Assembly (NCBI GenBank): GCA_029721515.1
Contig: CM056556.1
Location: forward strand, 15,210,098 to 15,274,097
Length of the DNA stretch: 64,000 bases
Source: Synanceia verrucosa
Taxonomy: Eukaryota; Chordata; Actinopteri; Perciformes; Synanceiidae
Direction: 5' to 3'
The translations under genes and the position numbers were made by a program. Positions 35,327 to 48,225 of this stretch are shown here, in pieces. Under the pieces are notes generated by a model, which had not been told where the DNA came from, ran no database searches, and saw nothing but the letters and a program-made list of their open reading frames with translations. Position 1 is the stretch's first letter. Every line of letters begins with the position of its first letter.

Positions 35327-36802
35327 ATGATTGTGGTAGCAGGAGATAACATGGACGACACCTCAGCTGTCCCAGGCCACCCTCAGGACACCTACCCCCC
35401 AGACCACAATGACCACGAATGCTGCGAGAGAGTGGTCATCAACATAGCCGGCCTCCGGTTTGAGACACAGCTGAAAACTCTCTCCCAGTTTCCAGAGACG
35501 TTGCTTGGCAACCCCAAAAAGCGGATGCGGTACTTTGACCCTCTGAGGAACGAGTACTTCTTTGACAGAAATCGCCCCAGCTTTGATGCCATCCTCTATT
35601 ACTACCAGTCTGGGGGTCGGCTGAGAAGACCAGTGAATGTCCCTTTGGATATGTTCTCAGAAGAGATCAAATTTTACGAGCTGGGAGTTGATGCGATGGA
35701 GAAGTTTCGTGAGGACGAGGGTTTCATCAGGGAGGAAGCACGTCCTTTACCTGAAAAGGAGTTCCAGCGTCAGATTTGGCTCCTCTTCGAGCACCCAGAA
35801 AGCTCAGGCACTGCGAGAGGGATCGCTATAGTGTCTGTGATGGTAATCCTGATTTCAATAGTCATATTTTGTTTAGAGACGCTGCCAATGCTGAAAGAGG
35901 ACCCAAGGGGTCGAATGGTGCCAGTTGGGAACACTACTGTTTATTATAAACCAAATATCCTCACTGACCCCTTCTTCATCATTGAGACACTCTGTATAAT
36001 CTGGTTCTCCTTTGAGTTGATTGTACGCTTTCTGGCGTGCCCAAGCAAACCGGCCTTCTTCAAAAACATGATGAACATGATCGACATAGTGGCTATCATC
36101 CCTTACTTCATTACACTCGGCACTGAGCTGGCTGAAGACCCAGAAAAAGAGGGAGTGGGCGAGCAGGCAACATCTCTGGCCATACTCAGGGTGATCCGTC
36201 TGGTCAGGGTGTTTAGGATCTTCAAGCTGTCACGACACTCCAAAGGACTGCAGATTTTGGGACAGACCCTCAAGGCCAGCATGCGAGAGCTGGGATTGCT
36301 GATCTTCTTTCTGTTTATTGGAGTCATCTTGTTCTCCAGCGCTGTCTACTTTGCTGAGGCAGAGGATCCAGATTCCCACTTTGGCAGCATCCCAGAAGCA
36401 TTTTGGTGGGCTGTTGTGTCTATGACAACTGTGGGCTATGGGGACATGGTCCCAGTTACCATAGGAGGCAAGATTGTAGGATCTCTATGTGCCATCGCTG
36501 GAGTGTTGACAATTGCGCTCCCAGTGCCTGTCATTGTGTCCAACTTCAACTACTTCTACCACAGGGAGACCGAGGGAGAAGAGCAGGCCCAGCTGCTCAA
36601 CGTCAGCAATCCTAACATCCCCTCTGAAACCAACTCCAGCCGCCGTAGTTCGTCCACCGTCAGCAAGTCAGAGTACATGGAGATTGATGGAGACATAAAC
36701 AATAGCATCGACAACTTTAGGGAGGCAAACCTCAGAACTGGCAATTGCACTATAGCCAACCAAAACTGTGTAAATAAAAGCAAGCTGCTTACAGATGTTT
36801 AG
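35327..36802 (+). CDS. kcna1: Shaker-type voltage-gated potassium channel Kv1.1
   Basis: A delayed-rectifier alpha subunit that sets axonal and juxtaparanodal excitability. Single coding exon, 491 residues (human about 495). The frame is open 120 bp further upstream, but the start is placed at 35327 because MIVVAGDNMDD aligns with the Kv1.1 N-terminus and the upstream part is proline-rich UTR. T1 about 34-130; S1 165-184; N-glycosylation site N202 (NTT) in S1-S2; S4 284-302 (LAILRVIRLVRVFRIFKLSR); filter TVGYGD 368-373; S6 with PVP 399-401. The last 12 residues, NCVNKSKLLTDV, match mammalian Kv1.1 and end in a PDZ ligand. V375 replaces the mammalian outer-pore Tyr. I403 (ATT, 36533-36535) is the codon that ADAR2 recodes to Val in mammals. 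Same orientation as the Kv1.6-like gene 4 kb upstream. Teleosts may carry two kcna1 copies; I cannot say which this is. Confidence 0.95.
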   Translation: MIVVAGDNMDDTSAVPGHPQDTYPPDHNDHECCERVVINIAGLRFETQLKTLSQFPETLLGNPKKRMRYFDPLRNEYFFDRNRPSFDAILYYYQSGGRLRRPVNVPLDMFSEEIKFYELGVDAMEKFREDEGFIREEARPLPEKEFQRQIWLLFEHPESSGTARGIAIVSVMVILISIVIFCLETLPMLKEDPRGRMVPVGNTTVYYKPNILTDPFFIIETLCIIWFSFELIVRFLACPSKPAFFKNMMNMIDIVAIIPYFITLGTELAEDPEKEGVGEQATSLAILRVIRLVRVFRIFKLSRHSKGLQILGQTLKASMRELGLLIFFLFIGVILFSSAVYFAEAEDPDSHFGSIPEAFWWAVVSMTTVGYGDMVPVTIGGKIVGSLCAIAGVLTIALPVPVIVSNFNYFYHRETEGEEQAQLLNVSNPNIPSETNSSRRSSSTVSKSEYMEIDGDINNSIDNFREANLRTGNCTIANQNCVNKSKLLTDV

Positions 36803-39640
36803 ACACAAGTTAGGAACTTTGAGATCTCTATGGGACTGTCATATGTGAAGTAGACCATCAGTTAGGAATGCTTCATTTACCTCCCCAAAGCGCTCGATGG
36901 CATTAGGCCTCTAACTACGCTCAGCTATGTAGACAGGAAACCGAAAAATCAAAGCTCTTAGAGTATATGACAGGTAGATAGAATAATTAATTCTTCTGAT
37001 CCTACATATATATAGGTACATCAAAAAGAAAACATTGACTATAACGCATATACACAGAGGATGCAGAGTACACACTGTTGTATCAGACAACGGTGTGATA
37101 ATTAAAATCTTATGCATGGTACAGTACAGTACAGGTAACGTTTCAGCAAATTGCACAATACGCCAGAAAAGTCTGCAGAGACATGCAAGCACCTGCAGCC
37201 AAGTGGTAAGCGCCAAGAAGTTAGGTGACCCCCCACACCTCCTGCTCCTCCTCCTCCCCTCTCCTCTCTCCTCTCTCCTGTCTCTCCCTACAATGGATAT
37301 CTACTATTCAGCAAAGCACCTTATAGGAGGAAGACTGATCTCTCTTGTTTGGATGTAAACAGATGGCGATCTACTCGCTTCATGGACATCCACAGTGCTG
37401 CTGTTTTTTCAGCAGATGCTGTAATTGTGATACAGTTCAATGAGTGATTCAATGCCATGCCCTTTAGATGCAACACAGCACAATGTTAAAAGTGAGCTTC
37501 ACACAAGCATGATTAGAGACTTTCCATTTTGATAACGGCATGCACGAGACATATCTCACATAATGGAAAGGATGTTCTTTTGGATACCTGCCTCCATCCC
37601 CTCCCTCCCCGTCCCACCCACCCCTTCTCATCTGTTTTCACACAAGTGCACTGGATGAGTGTTTACTTTGAAATGCTAATCATTTAGAAATATAGAAACT
37701 GAATGTTAAATCTTAAGGGAACAGTCCATAAATGAGATCATAGCATGAAAAAAGTAACCTGCATTATGGTCTATTGACTGGGGTACTTTTGTATCCTGGT
37801 ATATTTAATGCATGACATAAGTATTCAGCTTGTTGCAGTTCAGGCACTCTGCAGTGCCCTATTGTCAGGGAAGCTAAGGAAATCAAAATCTGGATGTTTT
37901 CTGAATTGCAGTCAAATATATTCAAACCCACCTTGAGGATGCAGAGTTTTTTTTTAAATTTAAAAGTAGTCAAAGAAACTGATGAAATATTATCAAAAAT
38001 GCATATAATTATAATAAGCACCAATTACAATATTACATCAATAATGCAGTGCATGGTCCTTTGAACAAGAAAAGTTAACATATCACTCGTCATGCTTCCA
38101 TTTCCACATCAAATTTGAGTACATATTGGTTTGGAATCCACTGGAAAAAAAAGGATCAATAACAAATTTCACTTCATATCACAGATAAATATTCTGACAT
38201 TAGTTGCTAGTGCCTTTATCTCTTTCACCAACAGGACCAGTGAAAGTGCCTCTGTGTACAATTAGATTTGTGAGGTTGAGCAGAGTTGGTTTTACCTTCA
38301 GTTCTAGAGTTGAAACACTGTTGGTTATGACAATAACGATGCCATATGAGTAAGGTGGAAACAGCAGGTGATTGTGGTCAAAAACAAAACAAAAAAAGAT
38401 GATCCATGGCTGTTATGCACAACCCAGTTTTCATGCTGTCATGCACTTAATTATGCCCTTAAGCAGCAATGTATTGTACTCTGCATGTTTGCCAATCCAA
38501 TCCAAAAGGGAATATCCATAGGTTGTAAACATATTTTATTTATGTGTGTCATTTTTGTTCATGCACCATGCATCCTTTCAGGGTCTCTACCTCAGTGAGG
38601 TCATTGCAAACTTGCTGCAGAGCTGCAAGCTTCAATGCAGGGCTTCCTATACCATAATGCAAAATGGAATCTTAAGTGTAAACTGCAGTCATGCAACACT
38701 GAATGTGAAAGTCCCACAGCATAGCCTTTACACAAGCACTTAGGACAAATAATGTACCACCACCCCACTCCTTTTATTCACTTAAAGCTACGCACAATCA
38801 GAGCATTCATATGTAGGGATTTATAGAAATTGCTTGACTCTCCTAACAAGATGAGATTGACTGTTTTATATGTTAATTTATTTTAAACAACATTATCTTA
38901 AGTCACTGTTGTGTTACCTTAATGTGTTACAACAAACCTGTGTGTAAGACAAGACTGTCATTTTGTTATGAGGCACGGAGAAATGCAGTTTCTTTGCACA
39001 ATTGTTAAGTTCTGTTGCTTGAACACTTTTTATTTTGCTAGTGTGTGCTCACACAGCATATTGTTCCAGACAGACTAACTGCAGATAGATTTATAGAAAT
39101 TGTAAAGACTACTTGAAAATCTCCGGCCAACAATCTACACTCTGTATTGAGATAAATTCACCCAAATAATAGTACAATTTTATAACATACTGTACTTTAT
39201 TGTAATTTAGCAAAAAGGAAAACAGCTCCACTGCAGTGCTACTTGAATGTCATATAGTTGTTTCCATTGGTGCAATGGCTATTCTTTGTGGTGCTAGTAC
39301 AGGACTACCATAGTTGTCTCTTTGCCATCAGATGTTATTTTAGACTTTTCCATTCTGTATTTCTTATTCCTGTTTTGCTTCTGGTTGGTGTAGGGCACTG
39401 TTTGTCAATTCATTTGGATGATCTTTGTACTGTACCCGCTGAAGAGTGTCTGCCTCAGGCGAGGTAAAAATACAAGAGCCTTGCTAGATGTCAGTAACAG
39501 TAAAAAAAAAAAAAAAAAAGATACACATTTGTGTCAGGGATCTTCAATCTGCATAGGGTTTCTCATTCTGCAGGACATCAATAATAGCCAGTACCGTATA
39601 TTATATTACTATATATAGATACTAAGAAGTTAGAGCAGTG
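36803..39640 (+). other. probable kcna1 3'UTR and downstream sequence
   Basis: AT-rich non-coding DNA. Kv1.1 mRNAs in other vertebrates have long 3'UTRs, so part of this is probably transcribed. The end is not fixed. No independent gene recognised. Confidence 0.35.
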
Positions 39641-42600
39641 TCATTAATGCAGCTATCAGGAAATTGTTCGCTTTGTTCACAAGTTTCTTGTAAGACTAAT
39701 GCTTGAAAGTAGTGATGTGTGTAACATGTCCTGCAGGAAATAGCTGAAAGTGAGGCGAAGAAAAATATGAATGATACCCCTCACATTATGTATGGATGGT
39801 GCTATGCAGTCAGTTACCCAACAGAAACATGCATTTTTAACAGCAATAGTGTATCAGATAAACTGTTCCTTAGATTCTTTTTGTAAAAAACAATAGGAAA
39901 ACAAATCTATTTTGAATGTCAGAGATCACTTGACAGATAACTCACAACAGGGCTGTTTATGTACCAATCTCTTACCCTCTGTTCTGCAATTTTGTAAGGT
40001 CAGTGGGGTCAAATGAAGAGGCTGACATTTTGTCAAGACAAACATGCAAAAAAGTCCAGATGTAGGCTTTTTAATAGAGGCAGTTCCCATTAACCACCCA
40101 GATCGGACTGGAGTTGTTTTGCTGTCAGGAGCAAAGGCTGTTCAGTCAGACAGCCCATAATGCACTTAGAGTAAGGATCTATCGTTGGTTCACTGGACTG
40201 ATCGGACATGTGCGGAAAAGTCAGAGAAGGTGCCTAAACTGTTTTACATATTCATTTCTTTAGCTGACTGTTAGATGTCAATGCTTCTGCAAACAAACAC
40301 GAGTGAGAAGATTGAAAAAAATGATGACATTAACCTATTCAATTACAAGAAAAAAAAAACATGAAGTGTCACAAGAACAAAATGCATTTAGTCACAACAA
40401 GATAGAGAAAGGTAACCACTATATATTGCAATTACGTATGAAAAACAATATTTTTGTGTTTTTTTGTGGCCCTGTAACATGACTGATTTAGAAAGAACAT
40501 GCCATATACTGGAATATCAAACAATATATTCCTCAGGCAAGCCATGATAATGAAACTACTATACTTTGATCGATTGCTATAAACTAAATGATATGGAGAA
40601 GAAGTGTACTATTCTAAAAAAAAATGGTGGTTTGTCTTTTTGGCTTTAAGGGAAAAAAAATCATTCAAACACCATGTTCACATTTTTCCAATCTCCATTG
40701 CTGAACCAACTGCATAATGTATCTCTACAGAAACCTACTAATCGCAAAAAACTGCATGGTTGATGGAAGACTGCATGAGTTTTGCCTTTCAAACTGTGCA
40801 TCAACTATATACAGTTGCATCAAAAAAAAGAGAAACCCTTGCTTTCATCTGCACCAAGGCTTCCTGTAAGGCCCTGTTCAGAAGTTGTTGTGAAATGTGT
40901 CCTCTGCTGGATTCCTTAAAAGCACCTTAGCGCTGACCTCATCGCTAAGATGGCGTTGGGTATCTGAGCCGTACTCAACGTCTGTGTGTGATAGTCAGGT
41001 TGGGCTCGCTAGGCTCTGAATGTGAGCAAGGACATCAAGGGCTAGTTTCTCAAACTTTATCTCTATTCTAGGACTGAAACACTCCTTCAAGTGACATTTT
41101 TCCCATTCTTATCTCAGTCTAGACTGTAGTGATACTGTGTTGTTGGAAACATGCCCATCATGTCTAAACAGGGCCACGCACTCTCCTCTGTCTACATTGG
41201 TTTTAAGGCATTCTTGTTTGCTAAAGGTGTAGATGTTGGACTTCCTTCCGCCTGCTGAGGAGGCACTGAACAGGATCAAATGTTGGGATGTTGTGTACTT
41301 CACTCGCCAAAGGTGATTATGGATGAGAAGATCGTGTTTGCGTCAGAGCTGTGATGACTATGAGTTTGTCTTTCCTGTCAAGAATGCACATTTAATCGCT
41401 TGAAGGGAAGTTTTTGGAGTAAAGTGCAAAAAAAGGACTGATGAACCCTTCTGCTCTTGTTTTCATCCACAAGCAAACCAAACTTTGATTGTATTATCTA
41501 ATCCAGCTGTCATTGTCATGTTGTGTTTACCAAGGATTATGCTACAATGTGTTCAGTTTGTCAGATGATGACAAAGGCATGGTCTGTGATCTATGCAAGG
41601 GTTATTTATTTATTTTTTCTTATTAAATCACTTATGATTTCACCGTACATTAACTTCAATAAATTTTTAAGGATCTGCTGGTGTATGCTCATTTTGGCTC
41701 AGGGGATGTAGATCTTCACTGCGGACATGCACGAAAACTCTATATTAATCAATCCATCTGCAGAAATATGCTGTAGCGTGCATTGTTGCAGGCAGAACTC
41801 GAGGTCTCAATCTAAATGTGTCCTCCTACTTCTGTGCTATAGTACCCTCTCACCAAAGCCATTAGCAGTGATTCACTGGGCTAAAGTAATGGTTATACAC
41901 TAATCCTCCCATCCCAAGGGAGGCCTGCTTACCTCTGTCATTCCCTTGGAGTTGTTACACACCTCAGCGGCCTGAAGAGCTCTCTGCTTCCTCCTGTAGT
42001 AACATGAAAACATGCATTAAAACCAACAGAATGAGTTAAATGTATGACTGTGAAGTTATTAGGGCCTCAAAATTACTTCATTAATGTCTATAAAAATAGT
42101 AAAACATGTCCATCACAGCATGCTCTAGCCCAACGTGACATCTTCAAAGAGCTTGTTATGTCTTAAATCTTAAAATATTCAGTGTATTATCACTTTAGAC
42201 AAAGATACACTCGCAATTGAGAAACTGACACAAGGAAAAGCTATTCCTTTTGCTTTAAAAATCAACTGAAATATAAATAGAGAATCAGGAGTTGGTTTGA
42301 GTTGAGAGTTGAGTTGAGATAAAGGCTTTTGCATCCATTTACTAAAAATTAGAACCTTTTCAAACACACTCTAAACTTCTTGTTTCTAAGAGTATAAATT
42401 TGTTCCCGGTCACAACAAGCTCTTTACAGTATTTATATTAAATACATGCAGCTGTTCAGGGCAGCAACCCTGAAACAGCGAACAAACACATCCAATCATA
42501 GAACAGTCGAGTGCTGAAACTGAAAGAAGTGGGCACAGTTTTTTGGGGGTGTGTATATTATTCATTCCCACTTCTGTCCTGTGATTCCGTGAAGCTGAAT

Positions 42601-44300
42601 ATTTGTGGAGAACATTGGACGGCAGAGGCATCACACTGAATGCTGCAGCTCATCTGTCTCTCTTTCTAACTGTCCATCTGTCCCTCTCAGTTTCTCTCTC
42701 TGCCACAGGCTCTCTGTTGTCTGCAGCCCGGCTCGATGTTTGCTGTATGGTGACCTTAACAGAAGTGAGCCTCTTCTTCTTCCTTGTCCTCTGCATTGCC
42801 CTCAGGAAATGCAGCACTCGACACTCTGCAGGCAGCAGCAGTAAGGGTGGGGTGAGCTGGCGCCGGTCCCACTCTTCTTGCACTCACATCCACTCTCTCT
42901 CTCTCTCTCTTTCGCTCTCTCTCTCTCTCTGTCTGCTTTTGTCTCTCACTCTCTTCTGAGTGCTGTGAAGCTTCTTTGGACTGTAATATCACAAAGCATC
43001 AAACAAAAGAGGAGCTCAGTCATAGTAGATCCTCGTCTATCTCTCCTGCTTCTGGTTGTTGTCTCGCTCTGTTGTCATATTTTTTGTCAACACATGCACA
43101 GCGAATCACACGACCAACCATGTCTGACTTATAACTGATAACTCTTCCATCTCCTCCAAGACCATTTGTATTTTTTTAATCTGCATGAATCAGTATTTGT
43201 ATAGCAGCCAAGGAATAAATGACTCTGTGTTATATGAAAGACAAACCCACAGAGAACCACCTGACTCAACTCTAAGCATTGTAGTGCTTCTCATTGTTTT
43301 ACCTTAAACTGTGTTGATTCACTCTTATCACTCACCAGCAGCAACAAGCAGTTGTTTTTAGTTAAAAAGCTCTGATATTTATCCACTGCACTCTACCAGT
43401 TAGTGACTAGCTTCAGGTAGAAGAGAAAGATCTGATCAACATAAAATTAGCTGAAAGAAGAGTGAATATTGGCCCACGAGGCCAGAAACATGACTAGAAC
43501 TGAATGCCAACGCTGCTCTGTAACTGCTGGATGGAGAAAGCAAGCAACTGTTCGCTAAGTTGTTTGCCGTATAACAAAACAGAATACTCGATGTCAGAAA
43601 AAAGCTTACATCTTGCTCCATTCACCAAAATTACAATTTATATTGCAATATGCTTTTTTGACAACAACCATTGTTGACATGTCAGTGCAGATTTAACACA
43701 TGTATAACTGGTCCTGCTTCATTAGTGGCTCACTGGAATGGCTGTAACACCAAATGAAACAAGACCATAGCTAATAAAAAAACAAAAGGGCCGACTACAC
43801 ATGAAAAGCTTTCACATGATCTCACATGATACAATCACATACACAGTACACGTCATGGTGTTTGTTGAGGAGATCCAAACATGGGACACTAACGAGAGAC
43901 AGAAGAAGTTTAACTGATCTATTAACACATACTCAAGTTTGAGGTTGATGAAGAAGAGGAATCAAGGTCTGGCTGCTTGAGGAGCAGGCAGACCAGCAGG
44001 TGGACTGGCTGGGATTCTAAAGCACAGGAGAACAGGACTATGCTGCACAGTAAACAACAGAGAGAAAATGCAAAAACAAGAACCTAAAGAACATGTCTAA
44101 CTACCTCTGAAGTAGTCAGAACAGTCTGACAAGGACCGGGAGGAAACCAGGGTAGACAGTGGAGTTGATGAGAAGATTGCAGAGCAGGAAGTTGGGAGAG
44201 GTGACGAGCAGAAAGACTGCAGGTGTGTTGGTGGACTGGGTTCAGGTTAATGGCAGGACAGGAAGAGACACACACCACTGAGACAAGCTGGGGACATGAA
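39640..44300. other. intergenic, no gene recognised
   Basis: Unique-looking AT-rich DNA with a CT-rich stretch at 42640-42960. Reading frames across the CT-rich part are low complexity. I looked for a third channel gene (kcna5) here and saw none. Confidence 0.55.
42894..42931. repeat. (CT)n microsatellite
   Basis: CT dinucleotides with one TTCG interruption. Confidence 0.9.
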
Positions 44301-44439
44301 AGGCAAGAGGACAGGGGAACTCTGGGGAACAAAACACTTAAAACACACCACTTCATCAAAAGGATATAATATTATGTAGCAATAACTGTGCCTTACTTAA
44401 AAATACTGTAAATATTATCTCAATATTTTTCTTTACCAA

Positions 44440-44461
44440 TTTTTTTTTTTTTTTTTTTTTT
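44440..44461. repeat. poly-T tract
   Basis: 22 consecutive T residues, just upstream of a retroelement-like 3' end. Confidence 0.9.
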
Positions 44462-44494
44462 ACTCTTGACTGTTTTTATATTGTATAAAGCACC

Positions 44495-44580
44495 ATGTGC
44501 TCCTAATTTCATTGTATGCACTGTCATATAATGACAATAAAGGCTTTTGATTTGATTTTGATTTGATATTTAAAACCAGT
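44495..44580 (+). repeat. retroelement 3' end with TTTGATTTGAT-type tail
   Basis: The sequence 'tcatataatgacaataaagg' is followed by repeats of ttttgattt/tttgatttgat. This is the layout of a non-LTR retroelement 3' end carrying its own AATAAA and a short tandem tail. The 5' boundary was not determined. Confidence 0.55.
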
Positions 44581-45296
44581 TTTCCAAAAGTCAACAAAAG
44601 GACATATTGATATCTCTGAAAACTCTTGCTTGGTAATATTTCATTTCTGTTATTGTCATCAAAGTCCACATGTTCCATCGCTCAGTTCTTTTTGATTTCT
44701 CCAGGCTGTGGTACTCCGCTGCAGTTCCTACTGAACATGTAAAGTAAATTTTTAAATTAGTCACAGATATACAGTTGATTGAAGACTGAAACTTTTCCTG
44801 CTGTAGTTCTTAGCAAAATATAGTCAAATAGGAGTAAATTGTATGTTTGTTAAGGACTTTCAGCTGTAAATTTGGGGCTCTAGTGAATATTTCCAGCAGC
44901 AGGATGAATTCAGGACTGGCTAAAATTACCTTTTCAGACCAATGGATAAACAAATTATCACTTTATTTGTTGGTTTTGTTATTTTCATGGATTTGTTTAC
45001 AACAAGAAAAATCTAGAATATCACTGAACAAATCCTCCAGAAACTTGTTTCAAGTCTCCACATGCAAATGAGAAGCATGTAATTAAAACTGTGGTTTAAG
45101 CCACTGCATTTTAATCCCAGATCAACATGTTGGACTAATTGATGTACTGTCGATCAGTGGTGCAGTTGGCCTCCATCAAGCTTTACACCACCTAACGTCC
45201 GTCAGCTGCGCGTTCTTATCAATGACTGTGTTTACAGCCATGCCAGCATGCAAATGTACTGTGGCTTCGCTCCCTCACAGGCTATATCTTTCAGTC

Positions 45297-45300
<4 letters not shown>

Positions 45301-45352
<52 letters not shown>

Positions 45353-45364
45353 GCACACACACAT
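45301..45364. repeat. (TC)n(AC)n microsatellite
   Basis: TC dinucleotides pass into AC dinucleotides, as at 2770-2846. Confidence 0.95.
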
Positions 45365-46359
45365 AAAGCATTGCTGATTTGCCTGAGTCAGGCCTCTGGC
45401 TCACTTGATATTCCCTAATCGATTGCTTTGAAGACAGACACTCATCCCATATCCCCAGTACAAAAATGCCATGCCATTCCTGTTGACTTCATCCAAAAAG
45501 TTTCTCAAGGGCCTTTTCATTCCGGACCAATCAGCTGTGCATGCACAGTATCAAATAATTGCTCTATATCATATCACAAATGTCCTCTGGTGTTGGCTTT
45601 ACCACTGGGTCTTTATCACAAATACACAGTAGTCCACCTCCAATAGCCTCATACAGAGTAGGTTCTGAATGTTAACAATGTGCAAAATAGCTTTGACAGC
45701 ATTATTGGATCTTCCATGCTTGAGCAAAAGTCCTTGGGCCTGACACTACCCCACCCCCAGGTCCAAGCCCACCCGCCTCCCTTATCCCCCATGATCCCCG
45801 AGGCCCTCTCTCTGGCCCACTTCCTCTTTGCATTACCTCCATCAGGCTGGGCTGCTGACACACTTGTTTAATAATTAAGGGCTCGTCCATAATTTCCTCA
45901 TCCTTGTGGAAGTCCACAAATGGTCTCTGTGAAACTCAGGCCAGTAAAATGTACCTCTTTACCTCTGGCCACTGACAGCTCTACATCACTGTAGTGATAC
46001 AGAGCAGATGATGAAGTCCAGTGAAGGTGGTGGTGGAAGGATCTGAAGGAATGAGTTCATTCTGTATTACCAACTCATCTTTTTAGCACATTATCCAATT
46101 TCCATTGATGTAGACACACTCACACATCCTGTGGTGTAGTGAATGCCATCACACCATGTTCTAGGAATAATGCATGACGTATATTAACTATAAACAAGCA
46201 TCGATATGTCTGATTGTCCACCATCCCTCCGTGTGCCCATAAAACAATCGGTCTATAAACTGATGAGTCCATCTAGTCGTCCACTCATCATGAAAAGATG
46301 ATGCACTGGAAGGACAGACTACAGCCGTGCCAGCAGCTCTGTGAGGCTGTACTTTGGCA

Positions 46360-46515
46360 AAGTCATGATGCTTCATGCTCACTGCTAAACATGTTTATAA
46401 TGACAGTGCTAACATGTTTTGCAGGTTTATTGTTTCCCAGCTTAGTTAAGTGTGTTAGAAAGCTACCATTTGAATGTTAGCTCAAAACAAAGTACAGCTG
46501 ATAAAAATGCCTGGT
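46360..46515 (+). repeat. teleost interspersed repeat fragment ('gctaacatg' type)
   Basis: Phrases such as 'actgctaaacatgtttataa', 'gtgctaacatgtttt', 'cagcttagttaagtgtgtta' and 'acaaagtacagctgat' follow each other in the order I recall from a multicopy fish repeat. Classification is from memory. Confidence 0.5.
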
Positions 46516-46559
46516 GACATTTTATAATACAGCCCGGAAATTGCAAAGCACTGCTAAGT

Positions 46560-46622
46560 TGTTTTCATAATTTGTGGTATTGGACTATACAAATAAAACT
46601 GACTTGCCTTGACTTGACTATT
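46560..46622 (+). repeat. retroelement 3' end with CTTGACTTGAC-type tail
   Basis: The text 'attggactatacaaataaaa' is followed by repeats of cttgact. It is a third short-tailed retroelement terminus, unlike those at 23.4 and 44.5 kb in tail unit. Confidence 0.55.
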
Positions 46623-47999
46623 ATGGTGCTATTGCTCTGCTATCACACAAATATAATGAAGTACGGTGGTCGCAAATCATCTGATGTCAGAAGAGATGAA
46701 GAGTTTTGAACTGAGTCATGTTTTTTTAAAAGAAAGAAAAAAAACTGACTTTTCAGAATGAAACGGATCACTATATGGGGGCCCTTAATTGATTCATACC
46801 CCCCACCTCCAAACCCTGACCAACATTGGAAATACGCTCAGCACACCCACCCCAACAACAACAACAACAATAAGGGCCAATACGGCAGGTAATGGGGCCC
46901 TTCCACTACTGCTGCCCCAAGGCCCTTTCTACAATTGTTCCACCACTGAATAACAATGGCAGCGTCACAGCAGTGTAATGGCCAGGCTGTATTATAAAGT
47001 GTTACCAGCTTTTTGGTCCTAAGTCAAACTACTGGAGAAAATAAAAAAATTGATTGACCTGATGATGGTACTAGATTAAACGTTTAGTAATGACCAGAAT
47101 GATGTAAATTCATCCATGAATGTCTTAATATCACAACAAATGTCAACCACATGGTGACGCTTCAGAAAATTCAGAGAATCAACAAAGCCATGATGATTTA
47201 TCCTCTGGCTTCCATGAAAGTCTGTAGTTAATTTCACACCAATGCATCTGATGTTGACATATTCCAGTATTGATCTCTGGAGCCACACCACCAGCATAGC
47301 TTAAAATAAACAGATTTGATCAGATAGTTTAATATTTAAGCATTGACACTTAATTACTTGCTCATGGAGAGTTTCTCTCGAACCGCTGTGGTAGATTTTG
47401 TCATCAGTGCTCCCGCTCTGGATGTGATGTGTCCTTGTGGTATCAGGTGATGTGGCTCTCAGCTTTCATGCTCCTCCTGCCCAGTATGCAGTGTCAGCGC
47501 ACTTGTCTGGGGGAGAAAATTCAAAACTTAACATCAACGAAAACAGCTGCTGTGACCTTCCTGCTTCATTTACATCACCACACAGCTCTCAAGGAGGCTA
47601 ACAAATCAAAAAATACAAAAGGATATCACCACGGAGAGCGAGGGCCGTACTGATGTCTGTATACTGACTGTAGTCTGAAGCCCCACCAACGGTCACTGCA
47701 GTGCTGGAAATAAGATGAGTGTACCGAAGACCTTTTATAGGAACTATAATTCAACTATTCCTTAAAATAAGAGTTATGTGAAAAGATTGATTCCACTGTA
47801 TTTTAAATCAATCAGGCAATCACCCCATTAAACCAAGAATTTTTTACATAGATGTTTTCATACAGGTTAAAGCAACTATATAATGTCCTTATTAATTGAG
47901 CTTTATGGGTACTGATAGGCTGATTCTCTTACCTGAGCCGCACTAGTGTTTTTTTTGTTTTTTTTTTAGTTCTGTTTTGTTTTGAGTTTAAGTTAAGCT

Positions 48000-48225
48000 A
48001 ACCAGCTGCGTGAGTGCTGCTACAGCAAAGGCTCGATCTCCTCTTGTTTTTAAGTGGGATCGAGGAACATCCACAATCATCTGGTCGACTAACTTAAGGG
48101 GTCTGGGGGTCAATGCACCTTAACAAGGTCGGATAAATATTCTGGGGCCAGGCCATTCAGAGACTTAAAATCAATCCTGAACCTAACTGGCAGCCAGTGA
48201 AGTGCGGAGAGCACTGGTGTTATTG
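48000..48225 (+). repeat. probable teleost interspersed repeat fragment
   Basis: The stretch includes 'ccattcagagacttaaaatc' and 'aactggcagccagtgaagtg', phrases I recall from a multicopy fish repeat. No intact frame is present. Boundaries are approximate. Confidence 0.4.

Noticed and set aside
42603..42959. 118-codon frame that looks like a small membrane protein
   Set aside because: Most of it is CT-repeat and pyrimidine-rich sequence giving Leu/Ser runs. No splice signals or family motif.
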